Of a stretch of DNA of 15,446 nucleotides, positions 6,758-15,049 are shown one piece after another. The position numbers were made by a program, and so were the translations under genes. Location of the stretch: assembly GCA_051891435.1 (NCBI GenBank), contig JBJFFE010000024.1:1-15446 (forward strand), read 5' to 3'. The stretch is from UMGS1933 sp051891435. Lineage in GTDB: Bacteria > Bacillota > Clostridia > TANB77 > CAG-508. Position 1 is the stretch's first letter; each line of letters opens with the position of its first letter. The notes below the pieces were generated by a model. It ran no database searches. It had not been told where the DNA came from and saw only the letters and a list, made by a program, of their open reading frames with translations.

Positions 6758-6789
6758 ATATTTAGAAATTTTTATAAGGTGGGGTTAAA

Positions 6790-7191
6790 ATGAATGAAGA
6801 TTTGTCCAGTCTTTTCGATAAATTTAATATAAATAAAGATAGTATCTCGCCTGAAATGGTTAATAATTTGATGAATATGCTTAATAATACCTCTAATAAT
6901 TCAAACAATACTCAAGATAATAATTATCATTCTGAAGATGCTTCTAACCAAAGTCAAAGTACTCAAAATACTTCTAACATAGATTTCGAAACTATTTTAA
7001 AAATGAAATCTATTATAGATAAAATGAATGTTAAAGATGATCCTCGTTCTAACCTTTTAGAATCTTTAAAACCTTATTTAAAAGAAAGCAGAAGAAGTAA
7101 AGTAGACCAATATGTACAACTTATGAATATTAGTAGAGTTATAGAGGTTTTCCCTTTTATGGGTGGTGATAATAAAAATGCTTCAAAATAA
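6790..7191 (+). CDS. Conserved-type hypothetical protein, Asn/Ser-rich linker (133 aa)
   Basis: I cannot assign a function. The 133-residue protein has a short N-terminal helical part (SSLFDKFNINKDSISPEMVNNLMNML, 5-30), a low-complexity Asn/Ser/Gln linker (about 31-64) and a C-terminal helical domain (about 65-125) with DDPRSNLLESLKPYLKESRR and KVDQYVQLMNISRVIEVF. The C-terminal pattern (D-P-R, L-L-x-x-L-K-P-Y-L, R-R, K-x-D) resembles unknown clostridial proteins encoded beside a small membrane protein. No signal peptide or membrane span is seen, so it is probably cytoplasmic. The start has a strong AGGTGGGG site (6776-6783) with 6-base spacing. It overlaps the next gene by about 14 bases, so the two are likely translationally coupled. 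Confidence 0.8.
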   Translation: MNEDLSSLFDKFNINKDSISPEMVNNLMNMLNNTSNNSNNTQDNNYHSEDASNQSQSTQNTSNIDFETILKMKSIIDKMNVKDDPRSNLLESLKPYLKESRRSKVDQYVQLMNISRVIEVFPFMGGDNKNASK

Positions 7192-7363
7192 TTTGTTCCC
7201 AACTTATGAACAACCAGACTTTGATTCCAAATACTTTGAAATATTTGGCTTAAAACTTTTTTTTGACGATTTACTTTTAATTTGTTTGATTATTTTCCTT
7301 TACAACGAAGGAGTTAAAGACCAGTTTTTATTTATTTCACTCATTTTATTGTTATTATCTTAA
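7178..7363 (+). CDS. Small membrane protein of unknown function (61 aa)
   Basis: The frame is open from a GTG at 7163, but ATG 7178 is preferred: GGGTGG at 7161-7166 gives a usable spacing, and the product then begins MLQNNLFPTYEQPDF. A polar N-terminus is followed by FGLKLFFDDLLLICLIIFLY (one transmembrane helix), a short charged turn NEGVKDQ and a second hydrophobic stretch FLFISLILLLLS ending at the stop. I recall small clostridial membrane proteins with this FGIKLYFDD...EGVKD pattern but no experimental role. The overlap with the upstream 133-aa gene suggests the two products act together. A strong bidirectional terminator begins at its stop codon. Confidence 0.75.
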   Translation: MLQNNLFPTYEQPDFDSKYFEIFGLKLFFDDLLLICLIIFLYNEGVKDQFLFISLILLLLS

Positions 7364-7392
7364 AAAGGAAGGTAAAAACACCTTCCTTTTTA
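7361..7392. terminator. Bidirectional terminator between convergent genes
   Basis: A perfect 13-bp stem, TAAAAAGGAAGGT (7361-7373) and ACCTTCCTTTTTA (7380-7392), has a 6-base loop. The stem supplies A and T runs on both sides, so it can terminate the plus-strand gene ending at 7363 and the minus-strand gene ending at 7407. Confidence 0.9.
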
Positions 7393-7406
7393 AGAAATTC
7401 TATATA

Positions 7407-9629
7407 TTATAGCATTGTTTTTTTATTTAATCTATATTCATTAATTTTTATAATGTCCCAGAATCCCAATTCATTGTCTGTTTCATCAACATTTCCTGCA
7501 ACCACACATACATCATCTAGTAAATCTATACCTAGCCTGTGCTGATTTATCTCTATCATATCCCAAAAGTCTGCTGTTCCATTTTTATCTACATCTCCTC
7601 TTACTATTAATGTAAATGCAACCTCATCTTGTTCATATTGTAATTTTATTATCATTCCTGTTTTCACAAAACTGCTATTTTCCACAAGAGTATTATCTTT
7701 ATATATTTCTATTTTTGTCGCATTTGTCTCTAACTTATTTTTAAAGTTTTCTACTGTTGTTTTTGGTTGTATATTTGTTATATAAAGTTTTGAAGTATCT
7801 ATTTCATATTCATCTGAGGTAATTGTAACTTTTGGTTCTTCTTGCCCACATCTTATACATTTACCATTTTCATAATTATGTCCTAGTTTTCCAATTATCT
7901 CTGTCTTTGTTTCTCTACATACTGTACATGTGTATGTTTTTTCTCCATCCTCTGTACATGTTGCTTCTTTGGTTACTTTTCCATTATCCCATGTATGCTT
8001 TCCTGTTGCTGGTATTTCAGTTATTTCTGTCTTTTCATCACATCTTGTACAATGTTTTGATTTACTTCCTGTTTCTCCACATGTTGCTTCTTTGTCTATT
8101 GTAAACTCTTCACTATAATTATGTCTTAATTCTGGTACTGTCTCTTGTGCTACTATTACTTCATTACATACTGAGCAGTGTTTTCCTTCTGTTAACCCTG
8201 TCTCTGTACATGTTGCTTCTACTGCTTCGTCTATTACTTCTGTGTGTGGTTTTTTGCTTCCTTCGTCTGCTTTTGTATCTTTTTCTTCGCATCTATCACA
8301 TTTTGCTGTTTTTGTTCCATCTTTTGCACATGTTGCATCATTATTTGATACATAATTTGTAAAGCTATGTCCTAGGGCTTGTACTACCTTTTGCTCTACT
8401 ATTACTTCATTACATACTGAGCAGTGTTTTCCTTCTGTTAGCCCTGTCTCTGTACATGTTGCTTCTACTGCTTCGTCTATTACTTCTGTATGTCCTGTTG
8501 CTGGTATTTTAGTTCTTTCTGTCTTTTCATCACATCTTGTACAATGTTTTGATTTGCTTCCTGTTTCTACACATGTTGCTTCTTTATCTATTGTAAATTC
8601 TTCACTATAACTATGTCCTAATGCTGGTACTACCTCTTGCGCTACTATTACTTCATTACATACTGAGCAGTGTTTTCCTTCTGTTAACCCTGTCTCTGTA
8701 CATGTTGCTTCTACTGCTTCGTCTATTACTTCTGTATGTCCTGTTGCTGGTATTTTAGTTCTTTCTGTCTTTTCATCACATCTTGTACAATGTTTTGATT
8801 TGCTTCCTGTTTCTACACATGTTGCTTCTTTATCTATTGTAAATTCTTCACTATAACTATGTCCTAATGCTGGTACTACCTCTTGCGCTACTATTACTTC
8901 ATTACATACTGAGCAGTGTTTTCCTTCTGTTAACCCTGTCTCTGTACATGTTGCTTCTACTGCTTCGTCTATTACTTCTGTATGTCCTGTTGCTGGTATT
9001 GTCTCTTCTTTTGTTTTCCCACATAATGTACATGTGTATCTTTTTATTCCTGTTTCTTCACATGTTGCCTCTTTTTTTATTTCTTCATCGTTCCATATGT
9101 GTCTTGCTGCATAATTACATATTGTACATGCATGCAAATCTGATGTAACTGATTCCCATTCTTCGTGCTTACATTGTAATCCACATATTTTACATTCTCC
9201 TGTTGAATCTCCTGCTTCATTCTCCCATTTATGTGTACATTCCATTTTACATACTGTACAAGTTCCTTCATTCCAAGTGTGTCCTGTTGCTGGTATTACT
9301 TCTTTTTTTGTTCCTCCACATATTGTACATGTGTATGTTTTTTCTCCTTCTTCTTCACAAGTTGCCTCTTTTGTTGTTACACCTTCATCCCACTGATGAT
9401 CTCCATATACTATGGCATTACATATTGTACATGTTCCTTTGTGTTGATCTTGAACATCTTCCCAAATATAGTCTCCTATATCATGACCACATTCAGTTAA
9501 CTCATATTGATTATGCATATAAACTTTTCCTAAAAAAGTACTTTCTTTTAATTGAAAAAATGCTCCCAATAAAATAACTAAAAATAATATTACACTTAAA
9601 ACAAATAATACTTTTCTTTTAGTTCTCAT
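7407..9629 (-). CDS. Secreted/anchored CxxC-repeat protein with C-terminal dockerin-like module
   Basis: A 740-residue surface-type protein of unknown partner. From the N-terminus: a basic signal or anchor segment (MRTKRKV, then hydrophobic residues to about 28, no clear cleavage site); a long array of repeats (about 40-595) with 16 CxxC pairs (CTICNAI, CSVCNEV, CTRCDEK and so on), ATC..G motifs and recurrent PATGH/ALGH turns; a beta-type domain with YITNIQPKTTVENFKNKL (about 605-675); and a duplicated EF-like module at 678-740 (GDVDKNGTADFWDMIEIN and GNVDETDNELGFWDIIKIN) resembling type I dockerin. CxxC pairs could bind zinc or form disulfides. The start at 9629 is chosen over one 8 codons upstream because GGGGG lies 8 bases before it. 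No LPXTG sorting motif is seen. Internal tandem duplication is nearly exact at DNA level. Confidence 0.88.
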   Translation of the reverse strand: MRTKRKVLFVLSVILFLVILLGAFFQLKESTFLGKVYMHNQYELTECGHDIGDYIWEDVQDQHKGTCTICNAIVYGDHQWDEGVTTKEATCEEEGEKTYTCTICGGTKKEVIPATGHTWNEGTCTVCKMECTHKWENEAGDSTGECKICGLQCKHEEWESVTSDLHACTICNYAARHIWNDEEIKKEATCEETGIKRYTCTLCGKTKEETIPATGHTEVIDEAVEATCTETGLTEGKHCSVCNEVIVAQEVVPALGHSYSEEFTIDKEATCVETGSKSKHCTRCDEKTERTKIPATGHTEVIDEAVEATCTETGLTEGKHCSVCNEVIVAQEVVPALGHSYSEEFTIDKEATCVETGSKSKHCTRCDEKTERTKIPATGHTEVIDEAVEATCTETGLTEGKHCSVCNEVIVEQKVVQALGHSFTNYVSNNDATCAKDGTKTAKCDRCEEKDTKADEGSKKPHTEVIDEAVEATCTETGLTEGKHCSVCNEVIVAQETVPELRHNYSEEFTIDKEATCGETGSKSKHCTRCDEKTEITEIPATGKHTWDNGKVTKEATCTEDGEKTYTCTVCRETKTEIIGKLGHNYENGKCIRCGQEEPKVTITSDEYEIDTSKLYITNIQPKTTVENFKNKLETNATKIEIYKDNTLVENSSFVKTGMIIKLQYEQDEVAFTLIVRGDVDKNGTADFWDMIEINQHRLGIDLLDDVCVVAGNVDETDNELGFWDIIKINEYRLNKKTML
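8471..8962 (-). repeat. Two adjacent 246-bp tandem repeats within the CxxC-repeat gene
   Basis: 8471-8716 and 8717-8962 appear identical by eye, and the match continues for about 35 bases past 8962. Each unit encodes 82 residues covering one CSVC and one CTRC module. Divergent relatives lie at about 8126-8470 and beyond 9000. Exact identity in a protein whose other repeats differ points to recent duplication or gene conversion, so copy number probably varies between strains. Confidence 0.9.
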
Positions 9630-9673
9630 AGTTCGTCCCCCTAAACATCTCAAATTATCTTACAATTAACTTT

Positions 9674-9702
9674 ATTATATTTTGTCACTTATTTTTTGTC
9701 AA
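9674..9702 (-). promoter_or_regulatory. Consensus SigA promoter of the CxxC-repeat gene
   Basis: On the minus strand TTGACA (9697-9702) and TATAAT (9674-9679) are both perfect and exactly 17 bases apart. The predicted start of transcription is about 38 bases upstream of the ATG at 9629. Strong constitutive expression is expected unless another control acts. Confidence 0.9.
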
Positions 9703-9881
9703 CATATGAATTTTTCCATTATTTTCAAGACTTGTTTTTTTATCTACGGATGCTACTTTTACGCGTTATAGTTTTTGTTTATTACATTTTTATGACATTT
9801 TTTGCCACACTAAAAATAGATATAATTATTTTAAATATAGTAATATGTCTCTAATTTTAAACTCATTACTCCATGCAAACA
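9703..9881. other. AT-rich intergenic stretch with no recognised feature
   Basis: Between the minus-strand promoter and the left arm of the dispersed repeat I see no open frame with a ribosome site, no RNA gene and no clear hairpin. It is AT-rich, with a short GC-containing patch (CTACGGATGC, then ACGCG near 9760). Confidence 0.4.
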
Positions 9882-10074
9882 GTATTTTATATTTTATACT
9901 AAAATTAAAGGTTACTAGTCAGCCTACCTTTTGTATGATTTTCTAAAAAATTAAATTCTCCAAGGCGTACGCGGGTCTTCCCCCGTGATCTACGGACTGT
10001 CAAATTTAATTTTTTATAAAATATACAAAACGGCTAACACTATAGTAATCGGTAATATTTGAACTGAACATTAA
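9882..10074 (+). repeat. Dispersed palindromic repeat, type B, complete copy
   Basis: Same core as the copy at 6584: CTCCAAGGC (9958-9966), hairpin ACGCGGG/CCCCCGT (9969-9986) and GGACTGTC (9994-10001), but with different arms. The inner stem AAAAAATTAAATT pairs with AAATTTAATTTTTT. Outward, GTCAGCC...TTTTGTAT (9919-9934) faces ATACAAAACGGCTAAC (10023-10038). The right arm from 9994 to 10074 matches the reversed window end (15366-15446) with about 6 differences in 81 bases. The left limit is estimated by symmetry and is uncertain. It lies between the promoters of two divergent genes. Confidence 0.8.
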
Positions 10075-10106
10075 CAATTAAAGAATAATTTTCTTTTCTT
10101 TTTTTA

Positions 10107-10135
10107 TTGTTTTCTCTTTTCATAAATGATATAAT
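10107..10135 (+). promoter_or_regulatory. SigA-type promoter for dnaD-dnaC
   Basis: TTGTTT (10107-10112) and a perfect TATAAT (10130-10135) are 17 bases apart, 35 bases upstream of the dnaD start. The -35 box is weak. The right arm of the dispersed repeat ends about 32 bases upstream. Confidence 0.65.
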
Positions 10136-10169
10136 CATTTCAAATATTTACTTGTTTTGGGGGTTATTT

Positions 10170-11141
10170 ATGAAATTAGAAACTAGTGATAAATCTATAC
10201 TTTTTTCACACACTGAAATTCCAGATGTGTTTTTTACAGAATATTTATCTCAAGCGAGTGGAGACTATATTAAGGTATATTTATGCCTAGTTTTTCTTGC
10301 AAAATATGATAAAGACATTAAGTTAAATGACTTATCTAAAAAATTGAATATTCCATTTGCTACAATTCAAGCAGCCTTAGCCTTTTGGGAGGATTTAGGT
10401 GTTATTACAAAAAAATTAAATGGATATGTTTTAAATAATTTACAAGAAATTGAACTTCATAAATCTTATTCTCCAAATGTTACTTTATCTGCGGATAAAA
10501 TTAAACAAAATGCCAAATCAGAATACAGAGCTCGTGCAATTGAAAGCATTAATAATACATATTTTCAAGGAATAATGTCTCCTTCTTGGTATAGCGACAT
10601 AGACCTTTGGTTTAAAAAATATGAATTTGATGAGCAAGTTATGGTTGCTTTATTTGACTATTGTTTTAATAAATCTGCACTTCATAAAAACTATGTACAA
10701 ACTGTTGCAGAAGCTTGGTCACACAATAAAATAAAAACTTATAATGATTTAGAAAACTATTTCCAAAAATATGAAAATATGAATAAAATAAAAAAATCTA
10801 TCGCTAAAAAACTTGGAAGATTTGGAAATCTTACACAATTTGAAGAAGCCTATATTGAAAAATGGCTATTAGACTATGGTTTCGGTTTAGATATAATAAA
10901 CATTGCTTTAAAGAAAACTACCTCTAAAGCGAATCCAAATTTCGATTATTTAGATAAACTTCTTACAGATTGGCATGATAGAAATTTAAAAACTCCAGCA
11001 GAAGTTGAAGCCTTTTTAGCAGAAATGAAACAAAAAACAAAAAATGTAAAAGAATTAGAAAAGAAAACAAATTATAATAATTATCAAAAAAGAGATTATA
11101 GCAATTTAAATGATTTATATGCAAATAAAAAAGCGGAATAA
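10170..11141 (+). CDS. dnaD: DnaD-domain replication initiation protein
   Basis: Primosome protein of the DnaD/DnaB family, which remodels DNA and helps load the replicative helicase at oriC and at stalled forks in Bacillota. The 323 residues show an N-terminal winged-helix region (about 30-95, with LNDLSKKLNIPFATIQAALAFWEDLGVI cut across 52-79) and two DnaD-like C-terminal domains: about 125-200 with the YVQTVAEAW signature (175-183), and about 215-285 with FDYLDKLLTDW (258-268). A second such domain is common in clostridial forms; B. subtilis DnaD has one. The start at 10170 follows GGGGG by about 6 bases and is preferred to an in-frame upstream start lacking a ribosome site and coding a hydrophobic extension. 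dnaC follows after about 11 bases. Confidence 0.88.
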   Translation: MKLETSDKSILFSHTEIPDVFFTEYLSQASGDYIKVYLCLVFLAKYDKDIKLNDLSKKLNIPFATIQAALAFWEDLGVITKKLNGYVLNNLQEIELHKSYSPNVTLSADKIKQNAKSEYRARAIESINNTYFQGIMSPSWYSDIDLWFKKYEFDEQVMVALFDYCFNKSALHKNYVQTVAEAWSHNKIKTYNDLENYFQKYENMNKIKKSIAKKLGRFGNLTQFEEAYIEKWLLDYGFGLDIINIALKKTTSKANPNFDYLDKLLTDWHDRNLKTPAEVEAFLAEMKQKTKNVKELEKKTNYNNYQKRDYSNLNDLYANKKAE

Positions 11142-11152
11142 AAGGAGACATG

Positions 11153-12139
11153 ATGAATAACATAATTTTAAAACAATTATTAAATGAATATGAACAAACT
11201 CGTTTGCAAAATATAAAAGATTTGGATGCAAGGAAAAAAGAAATATATTCTAAAAATCCACGTCTTGAAGAAATAGAAAAAGAACTTAATTTAGCATCTA
11301 TTTCTATTGCCAAATCTGCTTTATTAACAACAAATTCAGACGCTAAAAAAATGCAAGAAAAAATAGAAAGCTTAAAATCAGAGCGAGAAAATTTATTAAA
11401 AAAAATGGGAAAAGATTTATCCTATTTATCTCTTCAATATAAATGCAATAATTGCAAAGATACGGGGTATGTTTTCCACAATTCACAAACAGTTATGTGT
11501 AATTGTTTAAAACAAAAATTATTTGACTTAGAATTTAATAAAGCAAATATGGGAAATTTAAGCAAAGATACTTTTGAAAATTTTAATATTAATTTATTTT
11601 CTAATGAAATAAATAAAGAAAAATATGAAAGTAATATTTCTCCTAGAGAAAATATGGAAGATATTAAAGCTTCTTGCTTAAAATTTACCCAAGATTTCGA
11701 TAACCCTGATGGAAAAAATTTACTGTTTTCTGGTTCAACAGGTCTTGGAAAAACATATTTATCAAATGCAATAGTTTCTAAATTGCTAGAAAAAGGATAT
11801 ACTGTTTTATATCAAACTGCACCTGTAATGTTAGACACACTAATTTCAAAAATGTTTAAAAATGATAGTAGTTTTTCAGAAAATTTATTAAATGTAGATT
11901 TACTTGTAATTGATGATTTGGGGACAGAAACTATGAACTCAATGAAATTTACAGAACTTTACAAAATAATAAATACTAGACTTTTAAATCAAAATGGAAA
12001 AATCACAAAAACAATAATATCAACAAATTTAGATTTACAAGGATTATATAATACATATGATGAAAGATTAGTCTCTCGATTTATTGGACATTATGATATT
12101 TACAGATTTTTCGGAGACGACATAAGGTTTAAAATATAA
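11153..12139 (+). CDS. dnaC: DnaC/DnaI-type helicase loader ATPase
   Basis: AAA+ ATPase expected to load the DnaB-type replicative helicase onto DNA together with the adjacent DnaD protein. The roughly 328 residues have a coiled-coil N-terminus (about 10-90), a zinc-type cluster CNNC (98-101) and CNC (116-118) as in DnaI, Walker A GSTGLGKT (194-201), Walker B LLVIDDLG (250-257), a sensor-like ISTNLDL, and a YDERLVSRFIGH box bearing the arginine finger. Two ATGs are adjacent (11150 and 11153); the second is preferred because AGGAG at 11143-11147 leaves only 2 bases before the first. Cotranscribed with dnaD. A shared hairpin terminator follows. Confidence 0.92.
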   Translation: MNNIILKQLLNEYEQTRLQNIKDLDARKKEIYSKNPRLEEIEKELNLASISIAKSALLTTNSDAKKMQEKIESLKSERENLLKKMGKDLSYLSLQYKCNNCKDTGYVFHNSQTVMCNCLKQKLFDLEFNKANMGNLSKDTFENFNINLFSNEINKEKYESNISPRENMEDIKASCLKFTQDFDNPDGKNLLFSGSTGLGKTYLSNAIVSKLLEKGYTVLYQTAPVMLDTLISKMFKNDSSFSENLLNVDLLVIDDLGTETMNSMKFTELYKIINTRLLNQNGKITKTIISTNLDLQGLYNTYDERLVSRFIGHYDIYRFFGDDIRFKI

Positions 12140-12145
12140 AAATTC

Positions 12146-12171
12146 ACCCCAACAAGTTTTCTTGCCGGGGT
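12146..12171. terminator. Bidirectional terminator between dnaC and ileS
   Basis: ACCCC (12146-12150) pairs with GGGGT (12167-12171) and CAAG with CTTG around a TTTT loop, with a 2x2 mismatch between them. T-rich sequence follows on the plus strand (TTATATTTT) and on the minus strand (GAATTTTT), so it can serve both convergent genes. Confidence 0.8.
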
Positions 12172-12178
12172 TTATATT

Positions 12179-14959
12179 TTATAATTTCTTCATAACTTCT
12201 GAGCATCTATGACATAGTGTTGGATGATCTTCGTCTTTACCAACTTCTTCTGAATACATCCAGCATCTTTCGCATTTTTCTCCTGGTGCTACTTCTACTT
12301 TTATTCCTAATTTTGCTTCATCTGCTCTTTCATTTTTTTCTATTTCTAATGCAGATATTATAAATACTGTTTGCAATAATTCTTTATTTTCTTTTAAGAA
12401 ATCATATAATTCATTTTCTGCATATAAAGTAACTTTAGCATTTAGAGAGTGTCCAATAACTTTTTCTGCTCTTGCTTCTTCTAATTTCTTTGCAACCGCT
12501 TCTTTTATATCCACTATTTTTTTCCATGTTGCTCTTAATTCATCATTCTCGTATTTTGGATTATATTCTGGATAGTCTGTCAACATTACACTTTCTACAT
12601 TTTCAGTTTCTAGTTTTGGCATATATTTCCAAATTTCCTCTGCTGTGAAAGATGTCATAGGTGCAAGTAATTTTACTAATGTATCTAATATTAAATACAT
12701 TGTAGTTTGAGCTGCTCTTCTTTCTTTTGAATCTGCTAAAGTGCTGTATAATCTATCTTTTATAATATCTAAATAAAAACTACTCATATCTGTTACACAA
12801 AATACATTTATTGCTTGATATGCTTCGTGGAAATCATAATTATCATAACTATGAGTACATTTTTTTACCAAATCATTTAGCTTTAGTAATGCATATTTAT
12901 CTATTTCTTGTAATTCTTCATAGGCAACCATATCTTTATTTGGGTCAAAGTCTGATGTGTTTCCTAAAATATATCTTGCTGTATTTCTTAATTTTCTATA
13001 TACTTCTGTTATTTGTTTTAATATATCTTTAGATAAACCAACATCTGATTGGTAATCTGATGAAAGAACCCAAAGTCTTAGTATATCTGCTCCATATTCT
13101 TTTATAACATCTTGTGGACTTATTCCATTTCCTAAGCTTTTTGACATTTTTCTGCCTTGTCCATCTACTGTCCAACCATGTGTTAAAACTTGTTTAAATG
13201 GTGCAATTCCATTTGTTGCAACAGATGTAAGTAATGATGATTGGAACCATCCTCTGTATTGGTCTGCTCCTTCTAGGTATAGGTCTGCTGGGTATGGTAG
13301 TCCTCTTTCTACTAAAACACTTTGATGAGTTGAGCCAGAATCAAACCATACATCCATAATATCAGATTCTTTCTTAAATTCTGTATGTCCACATTCGCAT
13401 TTTGCATTTTCTGGCATTAATTCTTTTTCGCTTAAATCCCACCATGCATTTGAACCTTTTTCTTTAAATAATTTTTTTATTTTTTCTATAGACTCTTCTG
13501 TTATATATTCTTTTCCGCATTTTTTACAATAGAAAATTGGAATAGGTACTCCCCATGTACGTTGCCTTGAAATACACCAATCTGCTCTTTCAGAAATCAT
13601 TGTTGTAATTCTTTCAGCTCCCCAACTTGGAATCCATTTTACTTTGTTTGCTTCTTCAATTGCTTTATCTCTAAATTTATCTACTGAGCAGAACCATTGC
13701 TCTGTTGCTCTAAAGATTATTGGATTTTTACATCTCCAACAATGAGGATAAGCATGGTTTATTTTTTGTTTATATAGTAAGAATTTATTCTCTTCTAACC
13801 ATTCAATTATCTTGTCATTAGACTCATCATATCTAAGTCCTGCAAAAATTCCTGCACCTTTTGTTTGGTAACCTTTTCCATCAACTGTTACAACTACTTC
13901 CAAACCATTTTTTAATCCACACAAATAGTCTTCTTTACCATATCCAGGAGCTGTATGTACTGCACCAGTACCTGTTCCTAATTCAACTACTATTGTATCA
14001 TCACTACCTAAAACAACTCTCGAATCTCTATCTAAAAATGGATGTCTGCAAAGTACGCCCTCTAGTTCTGTTCCTATAAAAGTGTTTAATACTTTATATT
14101 CTGTTGCTCCAATTTTTTGCATTACATCATCTACTAATGCTTTTGCCATAATTAGTTTTTCATTATTTACTTCTACTATTGAGTATTCAAATTCTCCACC
14201 AATTGTAATTCCTACATTACCTGGCAATGTCCATGGTGTTGTTGTCCAAATTACAAAATATGTGTTTTCTGTATCAAACAAGCCTTTGCTAACTCTTACT
14301 GGGAATTTAACGAAAATAGACATCGTATCTACATCTTGATATTCTATTTCTGCTTCTGCAAGTGCTGTTTCACAGTCTGTACACCAATATACAGGTTTTA
14401 ATCCTTTATACATATATCCTTTTTTATACATATCCCAAAATACTCCAAGTTGTCTTGCTTCTGATTCTGGATTATATGTTATATAAGGATGTTCCCAATC
14501 TCCTATTGCTCCTAATCTTTTAAATCCTTCTGTTTGTTTATCTTTATATTTTCTTGTAAATTCTTTACATGTGTCTCTAAATTGAGATACTGGAATTTTA
14601 TCTCTATCTAAACCTAATTTTTCAATTGCCTTTTTTTCTGTAGGCATACCATGTGTATCATAACCTGGTACATATGGAGTATAATAACCTTTTAAGGCTT
14701 TATATCTCACAATTGTATCTTTTAATATTTTATTTAGTGCATGACCTATATGAATTTCACCATTTGCATATGGAGGTCCATCATGTAAAACAAAACTTTC
14801 ATGTCCTTCATTTTTCTTTAATATTTTTTCATATAAACCATTATCAAAAACCTCTTTTTGAATTTCTGGCTCTCTTTGTGGTAGGTTTCCTCTCATAGGG
14901 AAATCGGTTTGTGGTAAATTTAATGTTTTACCATAATCTTTCTTTTCTTCTTCGTTCAT
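12179..14959 (-). CDS. ileS: Isoleucyl-tRNA synthetase
   Basis: Class I aminoacyl-tRNA synthetase charging tRNA-Ile in the cytoplasm, with an editing domain that removes mischarged valine. The 926 residues have HIGH at 70-73 within PPYANGEIHIGHALNK, the CP1 editing region (about 195-400, with WTTTPWTLPGN), KMSKS near residue 603, the anticodon-binding helical domain (about 650-830) and a C-terminal zinc site with CERC (896-899) and CHRC (916-919). This is the bacterial (IleS1-like, B. subtilis-type) form, which is normally mupirocin-sensitive. The start has a perfect AGGAGG site. Expression is governed by the upstream T-box leader. A GC-rich repeat lies between that leader and the ribosome site. 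Confidence 0.98.
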   Translation of the reverse strand: MNEEEKKDYGKTLNLPQTDFPMRGNLPQREPEIQKEVFDNGLYEKILKKNEGHESFVLHDGPPYANGEIHIGHALNKILKDTIVRYKALKGYYTPYVPGYDTHGMPTEKKAIEKLGLDRDKIPVSQFRDTCKEFTRKYKDKQTEGFKRLGAIGDWEHPYITYNPESEARQLGVFWDMYKKGYMYKGLKPVYWCTDCETALAEAEIEYQDVDTMSIFVKFPVRVSKGLFDTENTYFVIWTTTPWTLPGNVGITIGGEFEYSIVEVNNEKLIMAKALVDDVMQKIGATEYKVLNTFIGTELEGVLCRHPFLDRDSRVVLGSDDTIVVELGTGTGAVHTAPGYGKEDYLCGLKNGLEVVVTVDGKGYQTKGAGIFAGLRYDESNDKIIEWLEENKFLLYKQKINHAYPHCWRCKNPIIFRATEQWFCSVDKFRDKAIEEANKVKWIPSWGAERITTMISERADWCISRQRTWGVPIPIFYCKKCGKEYITEESIEKIKKLFKEKGSNAWWDLSEKELMPENAKCECGHTEFKKESDIMDVWFDSGSTHQSVLVERGLPYPADLYLEGADQYRGWFQSSLLTSVATNGIAPFKQVLTHGWTVDGQGRKMSKSLGNGISPQDVIKEYGADILRLWVLSSDYQSDVGLSKDILKQITEVYRKLRNTARYILGNTSDFDPNKDMVAYEELQEIDKYALLKLNDLVKKCTHSYDNYDFHEAYQAINVFCVTDMSSFYLDIIKDRLYSTLADSKERRAAQTTMYLILDTLVKLLAPMTSFTAEEIWKYMPKLETENVESVMLTDYPEYNPKYENDELRATWKKIVDIKEAVAKKLEEARAEKVIGHSLNAKVTLYAENELYDFLKENKELLQTVFIISALEIEKNERADEAKLGIKVEVAPGEKCERCWMYSEEVGKDEDHPTLCHRCSEVMKKL

Positions 14960-14990
14960 AAAATCCTCCTCGTAAATATTATTTTTTATA

Positions 14991-15049
14991 TTTGTAGGGG
15001 CGAGTTTCTGTCCCCGCCCAGGGCAATGGCGGAGCCTTTTCCCTACAAA
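14991..15049. repeat. GC-rich inverted-repeat element in the ileS leader
   Basis: TTTGTAGGG (14991-14999) and CCCTACAAA (15041-15049) form a perfect 9-bp terminal inverted repeat around a GC-rich interior with its own GGGGCG/CCCCGCCC pairing. The base composition contrasts sharply with the AT-rich surroundings. TGTAGGGGCG-type ends recall small MITE-like repeats common in gut Clostridia; that is from memory and unverified. Its left part occupies most of the space between the T-box terminator and the ileS ribosome site. Confidence 0.7.

Noticed and set aside
8471..8962. Tandem repeats as a possible CRISPR array
   Set aside because: Units are 246 bp, contiguous without spacers, in frame and coding.
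8147..9148. Long plus-strand open frames opposite the CxxC-repeat gene
   Set aside because: They are Leu/Ser-rich antisense products of the repeat coding region, lack ribosome sites and repeat with the same 246-bp period.
9919..10038. Integron attC sites as an explanation for the palindromic repeats
   Set aside because: The ends GTCAGCC/GGCTAAC do not fit the RYYYAAC/GTTRRRY boxes, no integrase is present, and the copies do not flank single-gene cassettes.
10107..10169. Upstream in-frame extension of dnaD by 21 residues
   Set aside because: It lacks a ribosome site, overlaps the predicted promoter and encodes a hydrophobic stretch foreign to the family.
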